NCBI GenBank assembly: GCA_001949185.1
Contig: BDGG01000014.1
Location: forward strand, 294,707 to 358,706
Reading direction: 5' to 3'
Origin: Ramazzottius varieornatus
Taxonomy: Eukaryota; Tardigrada; Eutardigrada; Parachela; Ramazzottiidae
Length of the DNA: 64,000 nucleotides
The notes below the pieces were generated by a model that saw nothing but the letters and a program-made list of their open reading frames with translations, made no database searches and was not told the origin of the DNA. Below, in pieces: positions 1 to 11,519 of the stretch. Numbering within the stretch: the first letter of the stretch is position 1; each line of letters opens with the position of its first letter. The position numbers and the translations under genes are program-made.

Positions 1-409
1 CCTTCCACCCCTTCTTTTTGCCGAGGCTCAGGATTAAGCATGGGTTACTTCGGACCTATCGAGCAAGATTGTTAAATATACTCGCGTTCCCTTGGACTAT
101 AGCTCGGCACTAACCCGAGTCATTAAGCAGTAGGCTAGCCCTAGGCTACCAACGAAGGATGGAAGAGTTGAGGGTGAAGAGGCTAAACCTTTCTCCAAAA
201 ACCCTACCTTTGTCGCTCTGGATCTCCTTTTCTATGGGAATTCGAGGCCGACAACAGCAACACTTTTGATCAGAAAGTTTTTACGTGGTTCTGTCCGATT
301 TTCTTCGGTGCCGCGTGTTTGATCAAAAAGAATCGTTCTCGGGTTTCTTGGACATGAAACTTGAATTTTTTCAAATTAAGAAATTCAAATTAGAATTTGT
401 TTTTTCCAG

Positions 410-2487
410 GAAGCTGGGTTGGCGTTCGAAAGTCTGCTGATTATCACACTGGCCCATCCGCCGGTCTCTGTGGGACTGCAGTCGTACTACGAAGCCGTAC
501 TGAATGCGTCACGTGAATTATTCAACAAGTCTCAACCAATAACCGATAATGTACATCTTTTCACAGCCTTGTTGTCCATCCAACACCACCTAATGGATCT
601 TTTTCTTCAAGGGCAAAATATTCGGTATCTCGGCGCACACGGCGGTGCACGTAACAGCGCAAGTTTTGGCCGAGAAGCAGGAAGTAGACATCCTGCGAGA
701 TGGCAGTTCTTTCGCCAAATCGACGAGGAACCGAGCGTTTCCCTCGGTGGATGGGCAGTGCAAGCTCAACGCCAAAGGAGACCGGGATAGTCTGTATGCC
801 GTGATCGGCATTACGCATGAAACTGGGCAAATTGAGGTGGCAGATTGCTTTGTAAACTTCATAGGAAAAATGCCAAGAAGTTCTCGTTCCTACCCCGCTT
901 TCCAGACGAATTATCATAATACAGTATCATGAGACATTGCCCAGCTGCACGTTTCGGTTCAGTCACACAAATGGGTATCGGGTGTCGGTATAGAAGGCTC
1001 GGCGAAGCTAATATAAGCCGTTTTAACCGTTCTTAGCGGTGGCCAAGAATGTTTTAGCCGCGGCTAAAGCTGCTAGAATACTTTTAGCCACGGCTAGGAA
1101 CGGCTAAGGCGGCTNNNNNNNNNNNNNNNNNNNNNNNNNNNNNNNNNNNNNNNNNNNNNNNNNNCCTTCTATAGGTATCGGCCTCCCAAGTTGGGGACAA
1201 TCATCCACCGACCAAGTTGTACAGGAATAAAGTTCAAAATGTTGGTAGCCTACGGGTGAGGCTAAGGTGACATCGCAGTCCGATATATCAAAAATCAAGG
1301 AACAGAAATCCGAAGTCTGCTTGAAGGTCTGACCAATGATCCGACGGCTGTGATAGGAACATCTCAAGGGGTTGCAGTTTGTGACTTGCAAAATTTTTGC
1401 GTCGGAATGGCCTCATGCAGCGAAAAAATGCACATGCATCCGATTTTCGACATCAAACCCTGATGTGGGAGTGTATCAGCTGTGGTATTCACCCCTGTCA
1501 TTCTCGAGAATATCTACCTGAAAGAGCAAACAGTTTTCTTAAGCTTCAAGGCGTGGCGAAGCGTGGCGAGCTTACCATCCGATGCCCGTAAATATCCTAA
1601 AGCATTCCGTGTCAGAAAAGGCTCATTTGCGGTGTCTGAAAAGTTTGTCCCCAAATTGGGCCGCCGATACCCAAATGTTTTTCCCCTATTTTTTCAGGCA
1701 GTTCTGCTGTTCGATTCGTTCGAGAAAAGATTGTATGCGGCACCAGGAACGTCTTGGACGCGAAACACCAACGTTCCTTTGGATCGGCCTGCCTGTGGCT
1801 ACCGTGATGACGAAGGACTCTGCAATGGAGGTGAGTGGCTCGCTGATACTGCACACGCACGATGAGAAAGTTTGGAACAGGTGATTCCGAAACAGCGGAA
1901 GTTCGTTCGTACGTACGTATGCAATTAATACCAATTCACTTTTTTACAATTTTCTACGGCTGAATACTGAGCTTTTCCGCCTGTTCCAAACTTTCCCTTC
2001 GCGCGTGTATACTGTAATGCTTCATGAACTTCGCGAAGCACGTGATCATACGCGTGCAGTTGAACCCCGGTCCGAAATTTTGCCCTACCAACCCCCTAAG
2101 GGATGTTTCGCGAAGTTCATGAAGCATTACAGTACAGCACGTGGAGGCCTTGAGACTGGATGGGTTGTCAAGTGCGGGATTTCGGCAGCAGATGGCTTCT
2201 CGTCCTCCGCCGTCGCTGGGTCTACGATGGCTACTTGCTTCATCCTGGTAGGGGTACTTGCAGGTGGCAGCGTTGTCGTCATGAGGTGCGGAACGTAGAA
2301 CAGACAACTAGGGACACTACCATACTGGCTGGTATGCATTTTGGTTCATGTTTGAAGTTTCGTTTGCAGAAGATGGCGTGCGCAGCACATTTACTTATCA
2401 CTCCTCCTGGACTCCAGCGCTTTTGTGTTTCCTGCAGCACTACCAGAAAACACAGCGTTTTCAAGATCTTTTTACCAAAGATTTTAG
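410..2487 (+). CDS. ANF-receptor-like transmembrane protein, 5' part missing (copy 1)
   Basis: C-terminal exons of a natriuretic-peptide-receptor-type ligand-binding protein, recognised by alignment to the complete copy at 5881-8304. Exons: 410-550 (47 codons, the same length as the matching exon of copy 2), 612-836, 1698-1830, 2189-2285 and 2370-2487. Shared landmarks are the segment starting GKIFG, the AHTAVHVTAQV stretch, YAVIG, and the CGYRDDEG motif just before the membrane. One transmembrane helix follows (ATCFILVGVLAGGSVVVM), then a cytoplasmic tail of about 40 residues ending at TAG 2485-2487. The TM exon ends in phase 2, as in the other two copies. A gap and a palindromic repeat lie in the intron between the second and third exons. 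The N-terminal half should lie left of the window; a possible further exon near 180-260 is weak. There is no kinase-homology or cyclase domain. The family assignment is good; function is inferred. Confidence 0.6.
970..1190. repeat. Palindromic repeat interrupted by an assembly gap
   Basis: The sequence GGTATAGAAGG near 977 reappears inverted as CCTTCTATA right after the gap. Between them lie iterated GCCGCGGCTAA / AACGGCTAA units up to the 50-N run at 1115-1164. The gap therefore falls inside a foldback or short-period repeat, which is a plausible reason for the assembly break. Confidence 0.5.
1866..1998. repeat. MITE, family shared with 50245-50461
   Basis: Terminal inverted repeat AAAGTTTGGAACAGG at the left and CCTGTTCCAAACTTT at the right. 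The interior, with TTCTACGGCTGAAT and CTTTTCCGCCTGT, resembles the interior of the element at 50245-50461, so the two look like one family. It lies between the juxtamembrane and TM exons of receptor copy 1. Confidence 0.6.
2010..2134. repeat. 125-bp palindromic MITE (second copy near 62649)
   Basis: Near-perfect inverted repeat. The left arm starts TACTGTAATGCTTCATGAAC and the right arm is its reverse complement, ending in CAGTA. The ends fit a TA target duplication, as in Tc1/mariner-type MITEs. A diverged copy with a degenerate right arm lies at 62649-62770. Confidence 0.75.
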
Positions 2488-2616
2488 GCGGATCAGCAGC
2501 TCTGGTCTTGCCGACCCGGCTGCACTGAATTTCAACGTCATGAATACTTTGCTCTGGCGCTTTCCGTGAGAAGATGCGGTGCGTCCCTGCCGGTGATAGC
2601 TCAATGCTTTTGAGGC

Positions 2617-2961
2617 TACGAGGTAAACGACATAATTCTGGCATACTCGATTTTCGCCCCGTAATTCGGGCAACGCGAAAAGTTTGAACATTATCATCAT
2701 CGCTTGCTTCTTCTCTCATCGTACGCCTGTTGATACAACATTAGGCTTTTTGACATCGGACAGACCCATCCCTCTCCCAGGTCAAATTCCCGTGCTCCAC
2801 AACGCTTTGTCGTTCTCAAACCTATTGAAACCTCGAGGAGAGTGATCAGTCTACCTCAGGAAACAAGAAGCGATTCGCTACGCGCAGCAAGAGCTGAGAA
2901 AAAATATGCCCGAATTACGAGTGAGAAACCACTATGCCCGAATTATGTCGTTTACCTCGTA
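2617..2961. repeat. 345-bp MITE, family shared with 50557-50982
   Basis: Imperfect arms of about 50 bp: TACGAGGTAAACGACATAAT at the left and ATTATGTCGTTTACCTCGTA at the right, with further inverted matches around GTAATTCGGGC. A relative with the same arm organisation lies at 50557-50982. Confidence 0.7.
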
Positions 2962-3420
2962 CCTGAAGCTATAAAGTGGGTACTATCATTCAGGAACTAA
3001 CTTTTTTGCGGTTTCTCAAATTTTTCAGGAGACTCATCTTTCGTTTTCGCGCTCAAGTGTCCAACTGAGGGTATTCATGCCTGTCCACAGAGAATTTAAT
3101 GGGCTATCAACCGTGTGTGATACATTTTACGTCCATCATCCGGGTACAAAGCTAGGGAGGAAGTAGACTGACAAGGAAATCCAGTATTGCATTTGTTTAC
3201 GAGCGTGCCGCGAAACGTCATGTGCAGACGTAGAGTCGAACTTCGGTCCGGTTATGATACCTCAGCAATCCCGCCGGCGATTTATAACGTAAATGATGAC
3301 GTCGAGGGCATGCTCGTAAGCATGAGTGCGCATTCGGCACAAGGGAAAAACATATGATTTGAAATACTGAATCTTTCTCGTCATACTGTCACCCAGTCAT
3401 TTCTTTTCTGATCTGCCGTA

Positions 3421-3993
3421 TACAGTGCGGCCCCGCCAAGTTTGTGCAAGAGTTGAAAGTTTTTGTGCAGTTTTGAAAAAATCGCTCCTGTCCTTCGGCC
3501 AAAGGTATTCCGTTCGAAATCAGTTCAGATGCAAGCAAACGCATCTGACTTTCTGACTAATCACAGTTTCAGGTCCACTCTTAATTTCTACGCCGAAACG
3601 AAATTTTTGAAATAATCAGGGTTTCCCGGTAAACCCGAAAATTTCGGACAGAACGTTCGGTTGCCTTTCGGGATTGAATAGTAGATTATTCTCTTCAGCC
3701 TCGTCGGACATCCTAAACCCTGGCTCATCACTTGCGGCCAATTTGGTCTCTGGAGATCGACTGTGGGGACCTGTAGAAAAATATTCGTTTATGGTTGGGA
3801 ACTCTCATTACCGCCAACAGCTCAAATCGAGTTTGCGAAACGACCGTTGCCGATAGAACAGCAACCCCCATCTCAAAAAAGGCAGCATAAGCTAATGATT
3901 GGACTTCAATGATTGGTTTGGAGGAAAAACTTGATCTGAATCTTTCACAAGACCTAGGATTGAGTTGCACAAACTTGGCGGGGCCGTACTGTA
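3421..3993. mobile_element. 573-bp Tc1/mariner-type non-autonomous element
   Basis: Terminal inverted repeats of 28 bp with a single mismatch. The left end reads TACAGTGCGGCCCCGCCAAG and continues TTTGTGCA; the right end is the inverse with A for G at position 7. The CAGT ends flanked by TA are characteristic of Tc1/mariner superfamily elements. No transposase frame is present inside. Confidence 0.8.
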
Positions 3994-5317
3994 GTACTAC
4001 CAGATAGCTCGAATGTTGTCTACGACCTCACGTCAAGAACGCGAGGTTCAAGGGAATCGCGTAAACGTGAGTTTCTATAAACGTGTGTCTTTAAACGTGT
4101 GTATTCCTAATAATCCATTCCTTTTTGTATTCCGTTCCTTTCCAGGAATTTCTGTCCGTTTCAAGTGGTATGGATTTGGAACGATGGAAATCCCGTTTCA
4201 GAAAACTGGCAAAGTCTGGAAATTTACTAGGAATTCCGCTATTTTCCATATTCTGCGAACAGAGTGAGCGTCTTACTTCATTAAATGTCTATCGAAATCT
4301 CACAAAGGTGTGCTCCATTGGACGCACTATCAATTTCTACTGCGTGACGGAAAACAGGAATATATGAATATTAGAAATTCCTGTCCTGTTTCTCCTTCCA
4401 GGAGGGTTTGGCCTGGAATGCACAATCTTATCTACTGTACTTGACAGTAACCCATGTATTCGCTTTAAATTGCATTTATTCAAAGATCGTGGAAGTACCC
4501 CTTTTAGCTAAGGATGAGCATCCCGCCTGACCTTCTCCCTGGAATGAATTCGGAGCTGAAATTCTGAATTCCGTTCCGTCCTATTTTCCATTTTCCAAAA
4601 CGGCCAGATCAAGAATCGGAATTTAAGTGTTGTATCACATAAGCAAAAAACCAGCCAGAAGCTCGAATTGGACCCGGCTGACGTTTTCCCAAATGACGCA
4701 CGCGTTGTGCCGCTCACCTGCGCCACTTCGGAAAATATTCTTGTCGAATTTGCTTGACGAGCTTTTGGTCACCGAGTGGAACTGCAGCGATTGTCGCAAA
4801 AGCAGCAAATTCGCTGTGGAAACTGAGTTTTTACAAGCGGAATTCCGGTCTGACTGGCACAGTACAGTACTCCGATTCGGAATTCCAGCGCTTCAGGTCA
4901 AGCTCAGCCGGAAAGGACCGGAATTCCTGTTTTCCAGGCGGGATTAGGAACGGGGCAAAAGCGGAATGCGCATCTTTATACTGTAAGCTGCTACAGATTA
5001 TTCACTGACGATGCTTGAATTATTTGGGCGTATCTCTTTACAGGAACAAGGAATTGGCGGGGAGATGAAAAGGAGCTGTACTGCACCAGTCTGATGCGGC
5101 ACACACTTGGCAGACAATCAGCTGTCCCGAAAGCCCTCAAACCTTGGACATGCGTCGAACATCAAGGCAGAGGCTCTATTCAGCTGGTTGAGTGGTTTAT
5201 TTCTTGAATCTTTGATGTCATCCTGCTCGAAGTCAGCATGTCATACAGTCCGACCATCTGTGCTTCACACTCTACGGCCATACTTTTTGCCACGCTTTTG
5301 TATGCGTACTATAATAG

Positions 5318-5586
5318 TACAGTCCGCTCGCTCGAGATCCATACACTGCCTTCCGAATTCATTTTGAGGCCCGCTATAGACTCACCACACAGCATGCCAA
5401 GCTTAGGGCCAAAATTACATAACACATGCCCTACAGTGCCTACACCGTACTTTAACTGGCGTGATCAAGTAAACAAGTCGCTTGTGTCCGGCTGTGTTGG
5501 CATGGCGAGCAGTATCGTTAACCTTGCATGATCTTCCCATTTTGGAATCAGAAAAAATTGTACGGATCTCGAGCGAGTGGACTGTA
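5318..5586. mobile_element. 269-bp TIR element (Tc1/mariner-like MITE)
   Basis: Inverted termini of 27 bp with two mismatches: TACAGTCCGCTCGCTCGAGA, continuing TCC(A/G)TAC, at the left and the reverse complement at the right. Ends are TA/CAGT-like. There is no internal coding sequence. Confidence 0.75.
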
Positions 5587-5880
5587 TGACGATTGCGGTG
5601 AAATATCCCACCACCTGCAAGGGCTGTTAGCCTCCCTGTCACTCTCGTAACTCGCATCGGTACGAGCTCGTACCCGGAACAATTAGGGCCTCGTGATGAT
5701 GCGCGAGGGACCGGATGAATTCGTTCAGCCACTCGATCTAATTACCGCTCCGAGGTACGTATTCCAGTTTGATAGTAGAGGCGGGTATTTTCTTGAAACC
5801 TGTGGGAAGTTATACATCCGAAACCTTTTATCTGTGTCTACCGAAAATATGAATGTTGTCACACTGTTCCTCCAGACATT

Positions 5881-8304
5881 ATGTCGACCATGTCGATTAC
5901 CGATGACTCCTTCACAACTTCCGCTTGGTTACTGATTTTGCTTCCACTCTTGTCGAGGGCTGCGCAGTTCAACAACAATTGCAGCAGTAGCCAGCTGGAC
6001 CTGCCGTTGATGTTCAACGAAACACTACCGTCCGGAAGACCTCGCGTTCATTTTGTGTCCTTCGTCGCTTATTACGTTCCCTTTGTCATCGCGGCCATTC
6101 ATGTGGCGGTGGAGGACGCCCGAAGACGGTACCCCGAAATTAATTTCACCTACTCGATCTACTCTAATCCCAGCGACCCCAGCTGTGATATCTTTGACGG
6201 GGCGGTCCCCGACCATTTAGCCCGATATTATTACAAACTCAGGGAGGCTCCGGACTCTGACGTCTATCTAATCGTCCTCACCACAGGTAACTTTCGTCTT
6301 TCCTTTTGTCTTCCGTTCAATTGGCGATTCCGTTTTTAGGGTGCCGAAGAGGCTCGACCGGAATGGCCGATTTAGCCAGAGGTACATAACTCGGTTATAC
6401 CTAAAGCGCAATTACACGCATGGCATGTTCCGAATCCAAAGGTCCTAGCACTCATGTCAAATTTTACTGGTGTTTTTTTTGCAGAATGGAATATTCCGAT
6501 CGTTGTAAGGTAGGGCCATGAACTCTTTTCGTTTTGGCCGTCGAATTCTTGGCAGTTGGCATCTGGTTTTAGTGCGGGGAGGGGGAGTGATTTGCGGAAC
6601 AAGACGCGCTACCCGTCGTCAGTGGGTCTCATGCCAGCAGACTTCGGCACTTACGCCCATGTTTTTCGCCATTTGATGGATTGGTACAAATGGCGGACCG
6701 TGATAATTATCTGTGACCCGATGGCCATTGACATGCAAGGTGCTTCCTACAACAACGACTACCGCCAGATCTGCGATACCTGGGCCAGTATCCTGAACAA
6801 CAGTGGCAACTACTACCAAGTTTACACCCTGACTGCCGACCTCGGTCAGGGAGGCTCACGCAGAAAAGTTTTGCTGGAAGCTCATACACGCTGTCGACGT
6901 ACTGACCTCACCACTAGCTTAATCCCACGTACAGGAACGCAACCATAATTTTACAGAGTATCACCTTCTTTGTAGTGCTGGCGATAATAACGCACATGGA
7001 TCGTCTTCGCCAAACCATGGTAAAGCGTACACGTACCATCTTCGTTACAGTTTATTAGTAGCAATCAGGAGCCTCTTTTTGCTCTTCGCAGGTGGAGGCA
7101 TACCGTATGAATATGACGTCGCCTGACTACGTCTACCTGTCTTTCTGCTCATACAATGTGCCGGATAGCTTTGAAGGAACGCCGCACTGGTGGCGCAACG
7201 ACACCTTGGACAAGGTCTGATATCTGCCCGTATACGTATTTCGAATTAATTATTAATTTCTTTCAATAACGTACTTGTCTCTTCAGGAAGCAAGGCTTGC
7301 TTTCACCAGCCTACTAATTGTGACGTTGGCGAACCCTCCGTCGTCAGAAGAACTGGATGCATATTATGATACTGTGCGGAACGTGTCTCTTGCGCTCTTC
7401 AACACATCGGACGTTTTCTCCGACAATGTACTGTGGCGTAGTCCTCACTCGTGCAACTTACTTCGAATAGATAATTTAGTTTCAGGTATGCTGTGTTGTA
7501 GGGTAAAATTTTCGGAGTGGCGACGCACACGGCTGTGCACGTCACCACTCAGGTTTTTGCCGACAACCTGTGCGCGTGCCCAAGAAGATTACACGACGGG
7601 ACAACGTTTGCCATGTCGATGGCTAATCGGGTGTTTTCCACGATCGAGGGCCGCTGCAAGCTCAACCAAAAAGGGAATCGGCAAAGCGTTTATGCTGTTA
7701 TTGGCGCCACCGGCAACTCTGACGTCTTAGCGGTCAGAAATCAGTTTCAAACATCATAGTGCCCAGTTATAATGGCTGAACTGATTTACAGGAAGTTTTT
7801 TATTATGACTCCGCTGATCGACGATTCTATTCCTCGCCGCAAAGAAAAACCTGGATAAGAAACAGCACAGCTACGCCTCATCGTCCATTCTGTGGATATC
7901 GTGGAGACGAAGGTCCTTGCGGCACAGGTAACATTGAAAAGTCGGCGTATATTTCCGCTCTTGACTGGCCTCGATAAATTGACAGGGACGTCCGCGGCAT
8001 TGATTTTGCTGGGAATAGTTTTGGCCGCCTTCGTACTAGTGACAACACCTTTCGCTGCAGTGATGGTCGTGTCGAGGCAAGCTATCGAAACTTGATAGAG
8101 TTCAAACTGATAACTTTTTTTCACCCACCTGTTTTTTGCTCCAGGAGGCGACATATGCGCCAGATAGTTCGCTTATGGTTTTTGGACGCGGCAGATCCTT
8201 TGCTGCCGTGTGAAACGAACCATTACGGCTTCAGCTTTTTGCGCCCTTCTGTTAACATGTTTAGATCTTCCGCCTCTAGATCCTGGAAATCGGTACAAAC
8301 CTGA
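5881..8304 (+). CDS. ANF-receptor-like single-pass membrane protein (copy 2, complete)
   Basis: Eleven exons that keep phase throughout: 5881-6286, 6340-6381, 6485-6504, 6556-about 6867, 6957-7019, 7092-7214, 7287-7427, 7502-7732, 7792-7927, 7986-8076 and 8145-8304, about 574 aa. An N-terminal signal peptide (hydrophobic core LLILLPLLSRA) is followed by a type-I periplasmic-binding-like extracellular domain. Diagnostic pieces are GCRRGSTGMADLA, EWNIPIV, DLRNKTRYPSS, DWYKWRTVIII and SPDYVYLSFC, the order found in natriuretic peptide receptors. After CGYRGDEGPC comes one TM helix (AALILLGIVLAAFVLV) and a cytoplasmic tail of about 55 residues with an RLWFLD stretch resembling the juxtamembrane segment of receptor guanylyl cyclases. 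Then TGA. No kinase-homology or cyclase domain follows before the next gene. The last intron appears to use a GC donor (AG/GCAAGC). The end of exon 4 is the least certain point. Ligand unknown. Confidence 0.75.
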
Positions 8305-8608
8305 TCAAACTTTGTCATTTAATAGATATAGTGCTCGATTACTGCACGTACTGACTATCCTCCGTCAAAAAACGCACGAAGTGATCACAAAAATCTGGCT
8401 TTCAAAACAAGTGATCGTTTATTATTTCCAGCCAAAATTTGACCAGACGTATAGACTGGAAACTTCACAAAGATTGTCCTCGACAGAAAGAATGTCAATG
8501 TCACTACAAAATTTGGTATTGTAATTCACAAAGGCCGGAAACTGTAAACGCCTTTTTCCGAAGTGATAAGTGGAATTCTTATTAATTTTTTGGTAGGCGG
8601 CAGAATGT

Positions 8609-9434
8609 TCAGGAAATTATACATGAATAGCGTTTAGGTCGGTATTCTTTGGGGAAGAGTACTGATCTGACGGACTCCTCGAAGACCGTCTTGAGTCCCT
8701 TCTGTGTCAGGGCCGAGCACTCCAAGTAGCGCACCGCGCGGATCTTGTGCGCCATCTTCAGGCCCTGTTCTCTCCTGATGGGACTGTGGCCACTTTCCGC
8801 CAGATGCTCCAGCATTGTTCGGTCATCCCGTAGGTCCACTTTGGTTCCCACTAGTATTATCGGCGTGTTCGGACAATGGTGATGTATTTCAGGATACCAT
8901 TTCAGCAGGACGTTGTCGTAGGAGGAAGGCGAAACTACGCTGAAGCAGACCAGAAAGACATCCGTCTACGAACAAACATTCCAGAATATTAACCAAATGC
9001 TTAAAAATATTCTAACCTCAAAACCGAACTTCGCGGTGAAAGTTTTAAAAATTCGAGCGCAGAGATATCTGACTTGGGGATAAGAAAGTGGCCTCAAGCG
9101 ATCGTAATCTTCCTGTCCGGCAGTATCCCACAACCCGAGGTTGACCAACATATCATCCACTTTTAAGGCTGCCGAAAAATTGTCGAACCTGCGAAAAAAC
9201 TGTACATTAAATTCCCGAAACACTTTACTGTCCGTCACGGAAGTCAAATTTCAGAAAAAGCGCAGAATCATAACAACAGGATGAAGTAAGAAAGGCAGTA
9301 GGAGGTAATTATACTTACACGGTCGGTACATATTCACCCGGGAAGCTGTCCGTAGTGTAGGAGATGAGCATACAGGTTTTTCCCACCGTTCCATCGCCCA
9401 CCACCACACACTTTACCGGTCTTCCCACTGACAT
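8609..9434 (-). CDS. mig-2: Mig-2-like Rho-family small GTPase
   Basis: Three exons (9434-9319, 9188-9074, 8965-8609) give 195 aa, normal for Rho/Rac proteins. The P-loop GDGTVGKT, switch I YVPTVFDNFSA, switch [21 protein letters not shown], the base-recognition motif GTKVDL and the SAL motif are all intact. The start [15 protein letters not shown] is the hallmark of the Mig-2/Mtl branch rather than Rac1 (which begins MQAIKC). The C terminus is a CAAX box, C-I-I-S, after basic residues; X = Ser predicts farnesylation, whereas most Rac proteins end in Leu. It is expected to act at the plasma membrane in actin and cell-migration signalling. The family is certain; the orthologue name is likely. 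Confidence 0.9.
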
Positions 9435-10568
9435 ACTTCTCTCCTTAATTATATCCACAGCCGCTTCAACAAGAAAAATCGGGAGAGGAAATTGACTGCT
9501 TGTCAAAAGCTGAAAAGATCAATAGGCCCAGATCGATCAGCGCGTTTCACAGTACCATTATCCTCTATGGACCACCAGAATATTTCCACATGCTTTCCCA
9601 CAAAACCAGATCACAACTAACAGTCGGTCCAAAAATAAACGCTGGGAACGTGTCGGTACAAATTAGCGTTGGGCAGTAGTGGAAGAGTTTGTTTTCGACA
9701 CAGTCCGGGCTCTTGTTTGAGAAATGCTCCTCATTTGGAGCAAATGGATAACATACACACATGCCTATCTTTCAGCTGCACTAACATCATCTCGCTTTGA
9801 TGTGCTGGTGCTGCTGCTGCTCATCGCGTCTCTTCGGCCCGGGCTATTTGCTTCGGCAGGTCAGGATTATGCGTTCGTACATGAAATATCGATTTCTGAT
9901 TGTGACTGGTCAAAATGACCAAGGCAACTCATACATTTTCATTGAGGGCCGCGATGATCATCACGATGAGTCAGTCAGACAAACTTTACAGTAGCTCTAC
10001 ACGTACTGCTCTAATGATAACACGCCATGGATGTACTCTTCCGCCTACTGTATAGCAGATGGCCAGCTTCCGTCCAACGGCAAAACGGAAGCTGCGCTGA
10101 CGGGCAGCTGTATGGCAGAGGGAAATTGACAAGCTTTCCAGAATTAAAATGGACCGGCAATAAATTATGGAACAGACCAAACAAACAGGGCTGATCACAC
10201 TGCATTGTCAACCAACTGCAATCTGCTTCCTGCTGCTGTACCAGCGCTTGGCGTAGTCGTGCGAGTGTAATTCTGGACGCTGTTCCAGCGGTGGCTTCCG
10301 GCTCCAGGCAAACCTGTCAAGTATGACCTAATTTGTTCTTTACACTTTGTCGATCCAGAAAACAACGTCGACCATCGAGCGATGCCACGTTTTCGATGTG
10401 GAGGGCCAACTACCGATAAAAGGTTCGGCAGTCTAAACTTCTGATACAACTGTAGACAATGGTCAAAATAAAAGGGAAAAAGCCAGCGGAAGAAAAAACG
10501 GAAACCAGAAACTTGAAAGCGCAATACAGCGCGAATCATTCAAGCCGAATGAGTTAGGTTTTTCCACT
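9435..10568. other. Intergenic, upstream of the Mig-2-like gene
   Basis: This carries the presumed promoter and 5' UTR of the GTPase gene and then nothing recognisable. A small foldback around 10068-10091 (CTTCCGTCC...AACGGAAG) is noted. Open frames on both strands have no coding features. Confidence 0.5.
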
Positions 10569-11000
10569 TTATTTTTTCTTGGGTAAATCAAGAGAATATC
10601 TCCGGAAAACCAAGTCTTGTATTCGAGTGGACAGCCAAGGTACCAAGGTTCCTCTGACACGCGCCCAGTGGGAGGCCGCCATGTAGCGAGGTTTGATCCG
10701 CGATGACGTCACAGCTTCCATGGTGACGTCTACGGGCTCGTTGACGTGGGGACTGGCGGTTTCGGCCAGCTTGGGCCAATGAGCTTTCAAGGCTTCCAGG
10801 TAGTACCAGCCGTAGGCATGTTGGACACTGGCTGGGATCGATCCCCAGTACTGGCCCAGTTGAGCGACGACGTTCTTTGTGTCGGCTATCTGAGTTCTGT
10901 AACTGGCGGGCTCAATTGTGCTAACTAGAGCAGAGAAATGTATTTTTAATATTTCACTGGACCCACGTAACCCAAATGGAGGCCGGCAAACGATACGTTC

Positions 11001-11056
11001 AGGATCGCTGTCCCAAGTGGCGCATACTACCCGTCAGTAACAGTGTGTGTGTGTGC
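11001..11056. repeat. Hairpin repeat H1 (left half only) with (GT)n
   Basis: Contains GATCGCTGTCCCAAGTGGCG, the left arm of the dispersed hairpin family; the right arm is replaced by a short GT microsatellite at 11042-11056. Confidence 0.6.
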
Positions 11057-11070
11057 GTCACTCGAACACT

Positions 11071-11152
11071 CGAACAAGATCGCTTTTCCCAAGTGGCACA
11101 CTTTACCAGCCAATAACAGCAGGACCGTGCGCCACTTGTATTAAAGATCTTG
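11071..11152. repeat. Hairpin repeat H2
   Basis: Left arm CAAGATCGCTTTTCCCAAGT, right arm CGTGCGCCACTTG followed by AAAGATCTTG. Intronic within the SDR remnant. Confidence 0.8.
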
Positions 11153-11519
11153 CGCCCTTCGTTGGCCGTCCAGCCGAATGTTTCAGCCACTTCGTGTGGC
11201 GTGTGGATCGTTACCCGTTATGCCAAACTTTCTGAGTTCGCGCCGAAGTCCATCACCCAGGGCGATCTGGGCGTGTTTTGTCATACTATAGCCAGTGAAA
11301 CCGGGCACCACATATCTTCCTACAGAACGGGGCGAACATCATGGAAGTTCAGACTGTCGGTAGGCGCAACCACAAGTTACAGCTACAGATACTTACCAGC
11401 TAAACTGGCCATGATGATGAGACGACCTCGAGCTTCCCGTAGTAGCGGCAAGAAAGCTTTCACCACTCGGATGGATCCCATGCAGTTCACATCGATCATG
11501 TTCCAAATGCATGAAAGTT

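Larger units (their letters stand above)
2488..5880. other. Intergenic region between receptor copies 1 and 2
   Basis: No supported gene. Open frames here are short and lack splice or homology support. It holds the MITEs at 2617-2961, 3421-3993 and 5318-5586, and an AT/GAATTCC-rich stretch at about 4100-4960 without clear structure. Confidence 0.6.
10569..11510 (-). pseudogene. Short-chain dehydrogenase/reductase (SDR9C/retinol-dehydrogenase-like), N-terminal part missing
   Basis: Three phase-consistent exons: about 11510-11397, 11319-11215 and 10924-10569. They encode the C-terminal two-thirds of a classical SDR: MIDVNCMGSIRVVKAF, the active-site strand RLIIMASLAG, the catalytic YSMTK motif (Y-x3-K), RRELRKFGIT, TIEPASYRTQ, then a substrate-lid region ending KKK before TAA. 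The order matches the 9C branch (11-cis-retinol and hydroxybutyrate dehydrogenases). The nucleotide-binding TGxxxGxG half is not found upstream, and no AG acceptor precedes the first recognisable exon, where an in-frame TGA sits seven codons before WNMIDVN. It may be a truncated pseudogene, or the 5' half may be lost through an assembly or base error. Two hairpin repeats lie in the intron between the last two exons. Confidence 0.6.
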
